Assembly (NCBI RefSeq): GCF_000686125.1
Contig: NZ_JMMA01000002.1
Coordinates: forward strand, 2,728,001 to 2,792,000
Direction of reading: 5' to 3'
Source: Ruminococcus sp. NK3A76
Lineage (GTDB): Bacteria > Bacillota > Clostridia > Oscillospirales > Ruminococcaceae
Length of the DNA stretch: 64,000 nucleotides
Part shown: positions 8,019 to 15,328 of the stretch, in pieces
How the letters are laid out: every line of letters starts with the position of its first letter
How positions within the stretch are numbered: the stretch's first letter is position 1
Made by a program: the position numbers and the translations under genes
The notes under the pieces: generated by a model
Databases searched by the model: none
The model's input: the letters and a program-made list of their open reading frames with translations, nothing else
Told to the model about the DNA's origin: nothing

Positions 8019-9188
8019 ATGGGAATAGAAAGAGCGGCTGTAAAGGCGGCGGCGGTGCTTGTGGCGGCGGTCGGGGTGCCGGTGCTCGTGTGGGGCATGG
8101 GGCAGACTGCAAGGGATATAGGCAGCGGTGAGAACGGCGGCTGGATATCAAAGGCCGCCCTCGGCTCATACTCGCTGACACTCACAGATGCGCCAGAAGC
8201 AGACAGCACGCCCCGGCAGAGCCTTAATATAGCCGGCAGACTGAGTCCCTTTGCGGCAGGAACAGTCTCGGCACTCGATATATTCTGCGCCCCGGAGGAG
8301 TGTGAGACTCACACAGGCCGTGAGATACCCACTCCCCTGCCGAGCGACGAGGTGCTGAGCGCTATCCCCTACATAAACGACGAAACGGCTCAGGACGGGC
8401 TGATAACACGCTATACCTTCACAGACGGCGATACGGAGCAGTTCATAACGCTTGATAACGGCTCGCAGGTGAGAAACTGCACCGACTACGACAACGACTA
8501 CCTGCTGAGTCTAAGCCGTGAGCGCCCGGATATACAGCCCTGCACTCCGGACGAGCCGCTCGTGCTCATCTACCACACACACGCCACCGAGAGCTTTGAA
8601 AAAACCGAGCGTGAGCACTACGACAGCGCATTTTCCTGCAAGACCACCGAGAGGGATATGAACATAGTCTCTGTAGGTGACGAGATATGCCGCAGCTTAG
8701 AGCAAAACGGCATAACCTGCCTGCATGACACGCTTGTACACGACTACCCGAGCTACGATGCGGCGTATGATTCGAGCAGGGCGACGGTGAGCGAGCTTCT
8801 CAGGCAATACCCGAGCATAAAGATAGTCCTTGACATCCACCGTGACGGCATAGAGCGTGACACCGGCGAGCGCCTTGCCCCCTGCTGCGAGATAGACGGC
8901 AAAAGTGCCGCCCAGATAATGATAATATCCTGCGCCGGCGACGAGAACGGCGATGTGCCAGACCACCTTGAAAACTTTAAGCTCGCCTGTGCCTTACAGG
9001 AGCAGTGCGAAAGCGACTATCCCGAGCTTTGCCGCCCCCTGCTTTTTGACTACCGCTTCTACAATCAGGATCTGTCCACCGGTGCGCTGCTGATAGAGAT
9101 AGGCTCGCAGGCAAATTCTATAGATGAGGTGCGCTGCACGGGCAGGCTTCTCGGGGGAGAGATAGCCTCCTTATTAGTTAACAGTTAA
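8019..9188 (+). CDS. spoIIP: Stage II sporulation protein P, SpoIIP-like
   Basis: A 389-residue homologue of SpoIIP, the amidase and endopeptidase that, with SpoIID, degrades septal peptidoglycan to drive engulfment of the forespore. N-terminal membrane anchor at about residues 8-30, then a linker and the catalytic domain at about 185-385. Family motifs: LIYHTHATESF, VLDIHRDG and LLIEIGSQANS, which carry the zinc-binding His and Glu residues. Length matches the family (about 400). ATG behind AAGGGGG. The last codons, ending VNS and stop, are the first units of a TAACAGT-type heptamer array, so the C-terminus was altered by the array. No other sporulation gene is seen nearby. Confidence 0.9.
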   Translation: MGIERAAVKAAAVLVAAVGVPVLVWGMGQTARDIGSGENGGWISKAALGSYSLTLTDAPEADSTPRQSLNIAGRLSPFAAGTVSALDIFCAPEECETHTGREIPTPLPSDEVLSAIPYINDETAQDGLITRYTFTDGDTEQFITLDNGSQVRNCTDYDNDYLLSLSRERPDIQPCTPDEPLVLIYHTHATESFEKTEREHYDSAFSCKTTERDMNIVSVGDEICRSLEQNGITCLHDTLVHDYPSYDAAYDSSRATVSELLRQYPSIKIVLDIHRDGIERDTGERLAPCCEIDGKSAAQIMIISCAGDENGDVPDHLENFKLACALQEQCESDYPELCRPLLFDYRFYNQDLSTGALLIEIGSQANSIDEVRCTGRLLGGEIASLLVNS

Positions 9189-9230
9189 CAGGTAACAGGT
9201 AACAGTTGAGGTGCGCCTGCGGCGCTTATT
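9177..9230 (+). repeat. Heptamer array and hairpin R3
   Basis: TTAACAG/GTAACAG array (9177-9207) starts inside the spoIIP reading frame, supplies its stop codon, and ends at TTGAGGTG followed by a small GCGCCTGCGGCGC hairpin. No inverted right array is present; the next sequence is the period-10 array. Confidence 0.8.
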
Positions 9231-9250
9231 TAAAATGCTCCGCTATGCAT

Positions 9251-9300
9251 AAGTATACAAGCGGATACAATTGTATACAAGTCTATACAAATGTATACAA
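9251..9300 (+). repeat. Five 10-bp direct repeats with TATACAA core
   Basis: Five consecutive decamers, each three variable bases followed by TATACAA (the second is GATACAA), in exact 10-base register. One unit per helical turn places all copies on the same DNA face, as in iterons or cooperative operators. Position: between spoIIP (+) and the vanY-like gene (-). The next bases continue into a purine-rich hexamer tract. Confidence 0.75.
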
Positions 9301-9309
9301 ACAGGTACT

Positions 9310-9520
9310 ATATAGATACAGATAAAGATATAGATAAAGACACAGACACAGGAACAGAAGAAGACATAGAAGAAGACACAGAAAAAGAAAAAGAAAGAGA
9401 TAAAGACACGACAGACAGACAGAAGAAAAAGACAGTCTGTCGTCGTCTGTTTTCGTCGTCTTTTGTCGTCTTCTGTCGTTGTGTGTCAGGTCGTTTTCTT
9501 CTTGTTTCCTTTGTCGTTTT
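9310..9520 (+). repeat. Purine-rich hexamer tract, then GTCGTC-rich tract
   Basis: From about 9310 to 9410 the plus strand is a degenerate 6-base repeat (AGATAC, AGATAA, AGACAC, AGAAGA, AGAAAA). From 9411 it changes to GACAGACAGACAG, then a GTCTGTCGTC/TTTTGTCGTC pyrimidine tract able to fold back on the purine tract. An open frame here would encode Asp/Lys/Thr/Glu-rich low-complexity protein without a ribosome site; I treat it as non-coding. Similar AGATACAGATAAA sequence recurs in the metY leader. Confidence 0.65.
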
Positions 9521-9597
9521 GTTGCATATTGCGAGAACAAATATTTATCTGTTTTGCCGGTTGATTTATGAGAAAAAATATGTTACCTTTAGCTTGG

Positions 9598-9634
9598 AAA
9601 AGAAAAAGCAGGGAACTCTGAGTGCTCCCTGCTG
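9598..9634 (-). terminator. Terminator for the vanY-like gene
   Basis: On the minus strand an 8-bp stem AGCAGGGA / TCCCTGCT followed by TTTTTCTTTT. It lies beyond the hexamer array that follows the stop codon. Confidence 0.75.
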
Positions 9635-9639
9635 TGTAT

Positions 9640-9684
9640 CATTTACATTAACATTAACATTTACATTAACATTTACATTATCAT
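9640..9684 (-). repeat. ACATTA/ACATTT hexamer array
   Basis: Seven units of a 6-base repeat between the vanY-like stop codon (9688) and its terminator. Unlike the heptamer arrays it does not rotate reading frame. Confidence 0.75.
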
Positions 9685-9687
9685 CAA

Positions 9688-10578
9688 TTATTCCTTGTCT
9701 TCCTTGTAGACCGAGTCGATGCCGAAATATTCCTCCAGGCAAAGGCCGCTCGCTTCGACCTTCTTTGCAAGCTTGACACCTAAGTAGCGGATATGCCACG
9801 GCTCGTATTTAAAGCCGGTTATCGACTCCTTTTCCTTCTTGTATCTTATGATAAAGCCGTAGTTGGTGCAGTGCTCCTCAAGCCACTTGGCCTCGGGCGT
9901 GCCGATGAAGTCGTCAGATGCGTCGTTTATATCCATAGCAAAGCCTGTCTGGTGCTCCGAATGGCCGGGGCGTGCCGAGAAACGGTCGGTCTTCTTCTTG
10001 CCGTACTGGGAGACATAGCCGTTATAAAGCTCTGTCTGCATACTGTACGAGCGGTAGTCAGAGCAGATGAAAAGGCTTATCCCCTCGGCGTAAGCGTCAG
10101 CAGACATCTTGTCAAACGCTGCGGCTGCTTTCTCGTTAAGGCCGGGGTCATAGTCCTTCGGCAGCGAATAGCTCTTGTTTGCTATGATAACGCCGTCTAT
10201 ATACGTCCTGCCGTCTACGACTTCTATCTTGTGGCCGTTTGAGGTTTGGCCGTTTGAGTTTTTATCGTCAGCGTCCTTTTTTCCGCTGCCCTTCACAGCC
10301 GGGTCATCATCAGAGCTGTCGTCTGCGCCGACACTTGCTGTCGGGTCGCCCGCTGTCTGAGCTGCTATATTGTTTTCCGGAACACCTGTGCTTTGCGGAG
10401 CCGTAGCCGATGCGTTGCTCGTTCTCAGCCCATCCACCACCCTGACGCAGACCACAACGGCCAGTGCGAAAAGGGACATACAAAATACTGCCTTTATCCT
10501 CGTGAAAAGCACAAGCTCCTTGCGTGACACCTGTTTTTTATTTGACAAGGCTTTATTTCTTTTTCTGTTATCTGCCAT
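9688..10578 (-). CDS. VanY-type D-Ala-D-Ala carboxypeptidase (M15B)
   Basis: A 296-residue membrane-anchored peptidase that should remove the terminal D-Ala of peptidoglycan stem peptides. Cytoplasmic basic N-terminus, one membrane helix at about 30-48, a Ser/Asp/Gly-rich linker, and the M15 domain at about 135-285. Zinc ligands and catalytic residues are visible in GHSEHQTGFAMDIND (SxHxxGxAxD) and in EPWHIRY. ATG at 10578 is 10 bases after AGGAG; a TTG at 10584 in the same frame is also possible. It has a consensus promoter and a ~110-nt leader that can form two competing hairpins. No vanR/S or other resistance genes are adjacent, so this is likely a housekeeping enzyme. Confidence 0.85.
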   Translation of the reverse strand: MADNRKRNKALSNKKQVSRKELVLFTRIKAVFCMSLFALAVVVCVRVVDGLRTSNASATAPQSTGVPENNIAAQTAGDPTASVGADDSSDDDPAVKGSGKKDADDKNSNGQTSNGHKIEVVDGRTYIDGVIIANKSYSLPKDYDPGLNEKAAAAFDKMSADAYAEGISLFICSDYRSYSMQTELYNGYVSQYGKKKTDRFSARPGHSEHQTGFAMDINDASDDFIGTPEAKWLEEHCTNYGFIIRYKKEKESITGFKYEPWHIRYLGVKLAKKVEASGLCLEEYFGIDSVYKEDKE

Positions 10579-10610
10579 ATACAAAGAGCTCCTCCTTCCT
10601 TATCCTTTTT

Positions 10611-10656
10611 CCTGCACCGAAAACACAAAGCCTGCCAAAAAAGCTCCCTGTGCAGG
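10611..10656 (-). promoter_or_regulatory. Structured leader of the vanY-like gene
   Basis: In the minus-strand transcript CCTGCAC (10656-10650) can pair with GTGCAGG (10617-10611), or CCTGC can pair with the nearer GGCAGG at about 10630 after a run of six T. Two exclusive pairings just before the ribosome site suggest possible control. No known riboswitch class was recognised. Confidence 0.35.
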
Positions 10657-10702
10657 TCTCTCCAATACAAGGTAACACCTTAAAATATCTATATATACAT
10701 AA

Positions 10703-10731
10703 ATTATACCACTTAATCCCCCGAAAATCAA
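10703..10731 (-). promoter_or_regulatory. Promoter for the vanY-like gene
   Basis: On the minus strand TTGATT (10731-10726), 17-base spacer, TATAAT (10708-10703). Confidence 0.8.
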
Positions 10732-10848
10732 TAGTATATTCAATGAATATTTCGTGATATTCCGACAAATTGTCCGACTGTTTATACTTTTTCTTACATT
10801 TCTTATTTTAGAGGGATAAAATTTGTGCAATTTGACGCTTATAAACAT

Positions 10849-10877
10849 TTGCATTTTTCTTAAAAATATAGTATAAT
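10849..10877 (+). promoter_or_regulatory. Promoter for the mraY-like operon
   Basis: TTGCAT (10849-10854), 17-base spacer, TATAAT (10872-10877), about 80 bases before the ATG. The leader also has AGGAGG at 10917-10922 and a CCCCTT/AAGGGG hairpin (10928-10944) whose 3' arm overlaps the GGGGAG that serves the start codon. The hairpin could hide the ribosome site. The rest of 10732-10848 shows nothing recognisable. Confidence 0.7.
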
Positions 10878-10955
10878 AAATAGTGTGTTTATTTGTGTAT
10901 ACCAATATGGAAATATAGGAGGTAAAGCCCCTTTCATCAAGGGGAGATAAGAATT

Positions 10956-11912
10956 ATGATCTATAAACTACTTGACGGATATGAGTCGCTGTTCTATACG
11001 ATATTCTTAGGTGTCAGCTTCTTCGGCTCGATGTTTTCACTTGAAAAGCTCAGCCGCCTGCTGCCTAAGGACCAGGGCAGAGAGTTCGCTGTAAACGGCG
11101 CTCTCTCAGAGGGCAAGCCGAGAGGTGCAGGCATTATCATCATAACAGCCTTCGTGCTGCTCTGTGCGCTGTTTGTTCCCCTTAGCTTAGAGCTTATAAT
11201 ATACCTTGCGCTCATATACCTTGCAATGATAACAGGCTTTCTCGACGACGCTTCCGAAACTCCCTGGGGCGAGCTCAAAAAGGGCGTGCTCGACATGGTG
11301 ATATCGGTAGGCATATCGTTTACCTACTACCACTACAACGGCAGCGAGATACATCTTTTAAGCTCGTCTTTCACTATGCCGGCGCCTGTGTTCATAATAC
11401 TCGGCGTTATACTCGTCTGGGCATCTATCAATGTCACAAACTGCTCTGACGGTATCGACGGTCTGTGCGGCTCTATGTCGCTTGTCTCCATTCTCGGCGC
11501 TTTTGCTGTGATAAAGGCCGGCACTGACGATGACAGCTCCGCTATGATGCTGCTCACATCTGTAGTCGTTCTGCTTGCATACCTCTGGTACAACTGCAAG
11601 CCCTCAAAGATGCTCATGGGCGATGCAGGCTCAAGAGCGCTCGGCGTTATAATAGCTGTGGCTTACCTTAAGACAGGCCACCCCTTCCTGTTCCTGATAG
11701 GTTCGTTCATGCTTATCCTTGACGGCGGCGCAGGACTTGTAAAGCTCTCCTTTATCAGATACCTTAAGCTTAAAAACTTCATGAAGAACATAAGAACACC
11801 CATTCACGACCACATGAGAAAGAATCAGGGCTGGGAGGACAGCGAGGTAGTCTTCCGCTTTGCGATAGCACAGGCATTCCTTGTGCTTCTGGCAGTTTAT
11901 TCGGTGAGATAA
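10956..11912 (+). CDS. mraY: MraY-like phosphosugar-undecaprenyl-phosphate transferase
   Basis: A 318-residue polytopic protein of the MraY/WecA superfamily, which links phospho-MurNAc-pentapeptide or another UDP-sugar phosphate to undecaprenyl phosphate. About ten hydrophobic segments. Motifs: GFLDDA (paired Asp), NCSDGIDGL (NxxDGxDG), MLMGDAGSRALG, and the C-terminal TPIHDHMRKNQGWEDSEVVFRF region, close to MraY TPIHHHFE. The first conserved loop reads GKPRGAG where MraY normally has GTPTMGG, and HDH replaces HHH. It stands with phospholipid genes, not in a division/cell-wall cluster, so a second MraY or an altered sugar preference is possible. ATG with GGGGAG seven bases upstream. Confidence 0.75.
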   Translation: MIYKLLDGYESLFYTIFLGVSFFGSMFSLEKLSRLLPKDQGREFAVNGALSEGKPRGAGIIIITAFVLLCALFVPLSLELIIYLALIYLAMITGFLDDASETPWGELKKGVLDMVISVGISFTYYHYNGSEIHLLSSSFTMPAPVFIILGVILVWASINVTNCSDGIDGLCGSMSLVSILGAFAVIKAGTDDDSSAMMLLTSVVVLLAYLWYNCKPSKMLMGDAGSRALGVIIAVAYLKTGHPFLFLIGSFMLILDGGAGLVKLSFIRYLKLKNFMKNIRTPIHDHMRKNQGWEDSEVVFRFAIAQAFLVLLAVYSVR

Positions 11913-11947
11913 GGCAATACCGCATTGCCAACAAGAGGAGAGATTAT

Positions 11948-13063
11948 TTGAAATTAAGCAAAAAAACGGTGACATACATTCTCGATATCGCCTTTATACT
12001 GTTCGCCGGTATCATGGTCTTTCGGATATTTTTCCACAACCGGGAGCTCGGCGACATAATCGAGGACGTAAAACGGGCTGACAACTGCTGGACTATACTC
12101 GGGCTGGTGACCATTGTGGCCTTTGTCTGCTGCGAATCCTGCATATTCCACTATATGCTCAGGATATACAAGATAAAGGTGAGCCTGCTCAGGTGCATAC
12201 GCTATTCATTCATAGGCTTCTTTTTCTCCTGCATAACCCCCTCGGCCTCGGGCGGCCAGCCTATGCAGATAGTCTATATGAAGCGTGACGGCATAAAGAT
12301 AGGCTACTCGACACTGATAACCTGGATAGTTACGATATGCTACAAGTCAGCGCTCGTTATCTTAGGAACTATCTTCCTGATATTCAAGCACGACTACTGC
12401 GAGGCAGCCCTCGGCGACTGGCGCTGGCTGCTGATACTCGGCTATGTGCTCAATGTGGGGCTGCTTGTGGGCATGATATTCGTGCTTGCCAAGCCGCTGT
12501 ATGCAAGAAAGCTCGGCATACAGATAGTCAACCTGCTCACAGCGATAAAGCTGATAAAGAATCCCGAGAAATACATCATGAAGGTGTCACGCATCACCAA
12601 GAACTACGCTATAGGCGCTGAGTACGTCAAAAAGCACAAGAAAGTCATCTTGAACGTGATGCTCATATCCTTCTTCCAGAGGATACTGCTTTCAAGCATA
12701 ACCTATATAGTCTACCGTGCCTTCGGGCTGTCGGGCGAGGGTTTCATACCGATAATCGCTGTTCAGACGGTAATAGGCATTATGGTAGAGATGATGCCGC
12801 TGCCCGGTGCAGCAGGTATCTCAGAGGCTTGCTTTGTCGTACTCTTTGAGGGCATATTCGGCTCGGAGCTCAATTCGGCTATGCTTCTTAGCCGTGGCAT
12901 AAGCTTCTATGCGCTGATAATCATAAGCGGTCTTATAACCCTTGCCTGCCACATATTCGCAAAGCACCACCCGATAATCGAGGAGGACTTTGACGTAAAA
13001 CAGGAGGAAAAGGCTCTGCCGGAAAGCGAAAAAGCAAACGCACCCGGCAAACAGCCTGACTAA
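11948..13063 (+). CDS. Lysylphosphatidylglycerol synthase TM-domain-like (UPF0104) membrane protein
   Basis: A 371-residue integral membrane protein with about eight helices, resembling the flippase-like part of MprF and the UPF0104/AglD family. Typical elements: TPSASGGQPMQ near residue 98 and the MPLPGAAGISE segment near residue 285, both hallmarks of the family. The hydrophilic C-terminus (about 345-371) is Glu/Lys-rich. There is no aminoacyltransferase domain, so lysyl transfer itself is not expected. TTG start at 11948 with GAGGAGAG six bases upstream; 35 bases after the mraY-like stop, so probably co-transcribed. Context suggests lipid-linked precursor or phospholipid translocation; this is inference. 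Confidence 0.8.
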   Translation: MKLSKKTVTYILDIAFILFAGIMVFRIFFHNRELGDIIEDVKRADNCWTILGLVTIVAFVCCESCIFHYMLRIYKIKVSLLRCIRYSFIGFFFSCITPSASGGQPMQIVYMKRDGIKIGYSTLITWIVTICYKSALVILGTIFLIFKHDYCEAALGDWRWLLILGYVLNVGLLVGMIFVLAKPLYARKLGIQIVNLLTAIKLIKNPEKYIMKVSRITKNYAIGAEYVKKHKKVILNVMLISFFQRILLSSITYIVYRAFGLSGEGFIPIIAVQTVIGIMVEMMPLPGAAGISEACFVVLFEGIFGSELNSAMLLSRGISFYALIIISGLITLACHIFAKHHPIIEEDFDVKQEEKALPESEKANAPGKQPD

Positions 13064-13115
13064 GCAACGGATAATTTACAACTCAATTACTTATAATGAT
13101 GGGGACTGATAGAAG

Positions 13116-13745
13116 ATGATAGGATTTTACAATTACACGGTAATACTGACATACATAGGGCTTATGTCCTCTGTATTCGGCATAACACAGGTCTTTGAGG
13201 GGCATATGTCCATTGCTTTCCTCTGCCTGGTCGTTTCGGGAATATGCGACCTGTTTGACGGCAAGGTGGCAAGGAGCAAGAAGGACAGGACAGACCAGGA
13301 GAAGGTCTTCGGCATTCAGATAGACTCGCTCTGCGACCTGGTATGCTTCGGTGTACTGCCTGCCTGCATAGGCTACAGCTACGGCTTCAACTACGGCCTT
13401 GGCCTTGTATCGGCGCTGATGATAGTTTTAGGCGGCGTGATAAGGCTTGGCTACTTCAACGTAATGGAGGAGGAGCGTCAGCGCACAACAGCCGAAAACA
13501 GAAAGGAATACCAGGGTCTTCCGATAACAACTACATCTATCATACTGCCCCTTATCTACGTCGGCAGAATGAACATACCGTCTGCATGGTTCCCCTACGT
13601 TTTCCAGGGCTTCATGCTGCTCGTGGCAATACTTTTCGTACTCAACATCAGCATAAAGAAGCTCTCCAACAGAGGCATACTTATCCTCTTTACCCTCGGC
13701 GTGCTGATATTCTTAGGCTACATCTTCAGGGTAATGCGCAAGTGA
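13116..13745 (+). CDS. pssA: CDP-diacylglycerol-serine O-phosphatidyltransferase
   Basis: A 209-residue CDP-alcohol phosphatidyltransferase with about six membrane helices. The signature DG-x2-AR-x(n)-G-x3-D-x3-D is present as DLFDGKVARS followed by FGIQIDSLCDLVCFG, with an insertion of a few residues between AR and G compared with the minimal motif. The product is assigned as phosphatidylserine synthase because phosphatidylserine decarboxylase is the next gene. ATG at 13116; the ribosome site is weak (GGGGAC). Between this gene and psd lies element R4, which seems to split a former pssA-psd unit. Confidence 0.85.
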   Translation: MIGFYNYTVILTYIGLMSSVFGITQVFEGHMSIAFLCLVVSGICDLFDGKVARSKKDRTDQEKVFGIQIDSLCDLVCFGVLPACIGYSYGFNYGLGLVSALMIVLGGVIRLGYFNVMEEERQRTTAENRKEYQGLPITTTSIILPLIYVGRMNIPSAWFPYVFQGFMLLVAILFVLNISIKKLSNRGILILFTLGVLIFLGYIFRVMRK

Positions 13746-14080
13746 TGCTGAATGCGAATGCATTCAGCAAATGCATAATGCTTCGCAAATGCATAATTAA
13801 GAATGCATAATGCATAATTGAGGTGCGGCTTACGCCGCAGATGCCCATTCGGGCTGTCAGCCTGACGATCTCAGCTAAGCCGTATGATTTGCACCCCGAA
13901 GGGGGTGGCGAAGGCGCAGCCGGAGCAGGGGGGGCGACCGGAAAGCCCCCCTACTGTAGCGTGAGCAAAACGAGAGACTGCCCTCGAAGCTAAACCCTTC
14001 CCACCATAGCCCGAATGGGCATATCGTGCGCCTGCGGCGCACACATTAATTATGCATTATGCATTATGCATTCTGCATTG
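13746..14080. repeat. Heptamer-bounded mosaic element R4
   Basis: Left AATGCAT arrays (about 13770-13820), TTGAGGTG, GCGGCTTACGCCGC hairpin, GCCCATTCGGGC hairpin, then the GGGGGG/CTACGC module in the orientation opposite to R1, R2 and R6, a second GCCCGAATGGGC hairpin, GCGCCTGCGGCGC hairpin, CACA and an inverted TGCATTA array (14045-14080). Lies between pssA and psd; the right array ends 5 bases before the psd ribosome site. Confidence 0.85.
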
Positions 14081-14097
14081 AAAAAGGAGTGGAAAAA

Positions 14098-14970
14098 ATG
14101 AAATACAGAGACAGAATGGGAAATGAATTTGAAGACACTACATCGCAGGACAAGCTGCTCGATACTGTCTATTCGCATACAGCCACAAGAGCTGCCGTAA
14201 AGCTCATGGGTGCGCCGTTTGTGTCGAAGATAGGCAGAAAGTTCCTGGACAGCGATGTTTCTACCGTGTTTATCAGCGGCTTTGCCGATAAAAACGGCAT
14301 CGACGTTTTCGACTACGAAGAAACTAAATACACATCATTCAACGATTTCTTCAAGCGCCGTATCAAGAGCTCACGCAGGCTCATAAACAAGGACGAGGAC
14401 GTGCTCATAAGCCCCTCTGACGGCAAGGTGAGCGCTTACGAGATAACCAATTCGAGCACCTTTGTCATCAAGAACTCTGTATACACGGTAAGCTCTCTGC
14501 TGCGTGACCAGAAGCTCTCCGAGAGGTTCCAGGGCGGCAATGCCATAGTTATCCGCCTGACTCCTGATGATTACCACCGCTACGTTTACCCCTGCTCGGG
14601 TGTAAAGAGCCACAACAGAAAGATAAACGGCGTTTTGCAGACGGTAAACCCTGTTGCACTTCACCACTCGCCTGTATTCAAGGAAAACAGCCGTGAATAC
14701 TGCATGATACGCTCCGAGAAGTTCGGCGATGTCATAGTAATGGAGGTAGGTGCGCTGTTTGTCGGCAAGATAACCAACCACAACACCGAGGGCAGGATAT
14801 ATGTCACAAAGGGCGAGGAAAAGGGCTACTTTGAGTTCGGCGGCTCGACTATCGTCCTGCTTACCCAGAAGGGCAAGGTCAGGGTCGATGACGACCTGCT
14901 GCAGAACACAAAGGAAGGCTTTGAGACAAAGCTGTTACAGGGAGCAAGGATAGGCAAAGCTGCGCTTTGA
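14098..14970 (+). CDS. psd: Phosphatidylserine decarboxylase
   Basis: A 290-residue proenzyme that makes phosphatidylethanolamine from phosphatidylserine. It has the DGKVSAYE segment near residue 105, DDYHRY near 160, a histidine-rich VNPVALHHSPVFKENSREY segment near 185, and the FEFGGSTIVLL cleavage site near 243, where the GGST serine becomes the pyruvoyl group of the small subunit. ATG at 14098 with GGAGTGG seven bases upstream. Longer frames begin inside the upstream TGCATTA array (reading MHYAF...) and are rejected for lack of a ribosome site. It forms a pathway with pssA. The downstream array begins four bases after the stop. Confidence 0.92.
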   Translation: MKYRDRMGNEFEDTTSQDKLLDTVYSHTATRAAVKLMGAPFVSKIGRKFLDSDVSTVFISGFADKNGIDVFDYEETKYTSFNDFFKRRIKSSRRLINKDEDVLISPSDGKVSAYEITNSSTFVIKNSVYTVSSLLRDQKLSERFQGGNAIVIRLTPDDYHRYVYPCSGVKSHNRKINGVLQTVNPVALHHSPVFKENSREYCMIRSEKFGDVIVMEVGALFVGKITNHNTEGRIYVTKGEEKGYFEFGGSTIVLLTQKGKVRVDDDLLQNTKEGFETKLLQGARIGKAAL

Positions 14971-14974
14971 AGTA

Positions 14975-15306
14975 ACAGGTTACAGGTAACAGGTAACAGG
15001 TAAGGTATCCTGCTTCGCAGGACGTGATGCCCATTCGGGCGGAAATGCTTCGCTCAGTGAAAAAGTGAATAGTGAATAATGAATAATTGAGGAAATGCAA
15101 ATCCTACGGCTTAGGCTAAACCCTTCGGTTGCACGGCCGATATGGCGCTCGTCTGCTTACGCAGACAGCCAAGTTTCGCAAAGCGAAACTTGCAATAATC
15201 GGCGCAAGCCAAGTTATGCGAAGCAAAACTTGAGTCCTTTGAGCTGAAGGCGAAAAGGACATGACACCTCAATTATGCATTATGCATTCTTAATTATGCA
15301 TTATAA
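14975..15306. repeat. Heptamer-bounded mosaic element R5
   Basis: Forward TAACAGG array right after psd (14972-15003), AAGGTATCCTGC hairpin and GCCCATTCGGGC, then a forward TGAATAG/TGAATAA array (15063-15090), TTGAGG, a second core containing the 70-bp double-hairpin module (15135-15204), CACCTCAA and an inverted TGCATTA array (15271-15306). Two cores share one right end, which reads like one element inserted next to another. Confidence 0.85.
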
Positions 15307-15328
15307 AAAAAGAGGTCAGATAGTAAGA

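Noticed and set aside
9251-9300. CRISPR-like array
   Set aside because: Units are only 10 bp with three variable bases; no repeat-spacer structure and no cas genes in the window.
9291-9776. Plus-strand open frame encoding Asp/Lys/Thr/Glu-rich protein
   Set aside because: No ribosome site, frame consists of short-period repeats, and it runs into the 3' end of the vanY-like gene on the other strand.
10585-10700. c-di-AMP (ydaO) riboswitch before the vanY-like gene
   Set aside because: Cell-wall hydrolase leaders often carry it, but the leader is too short and lacks the conserved ydaO segments.
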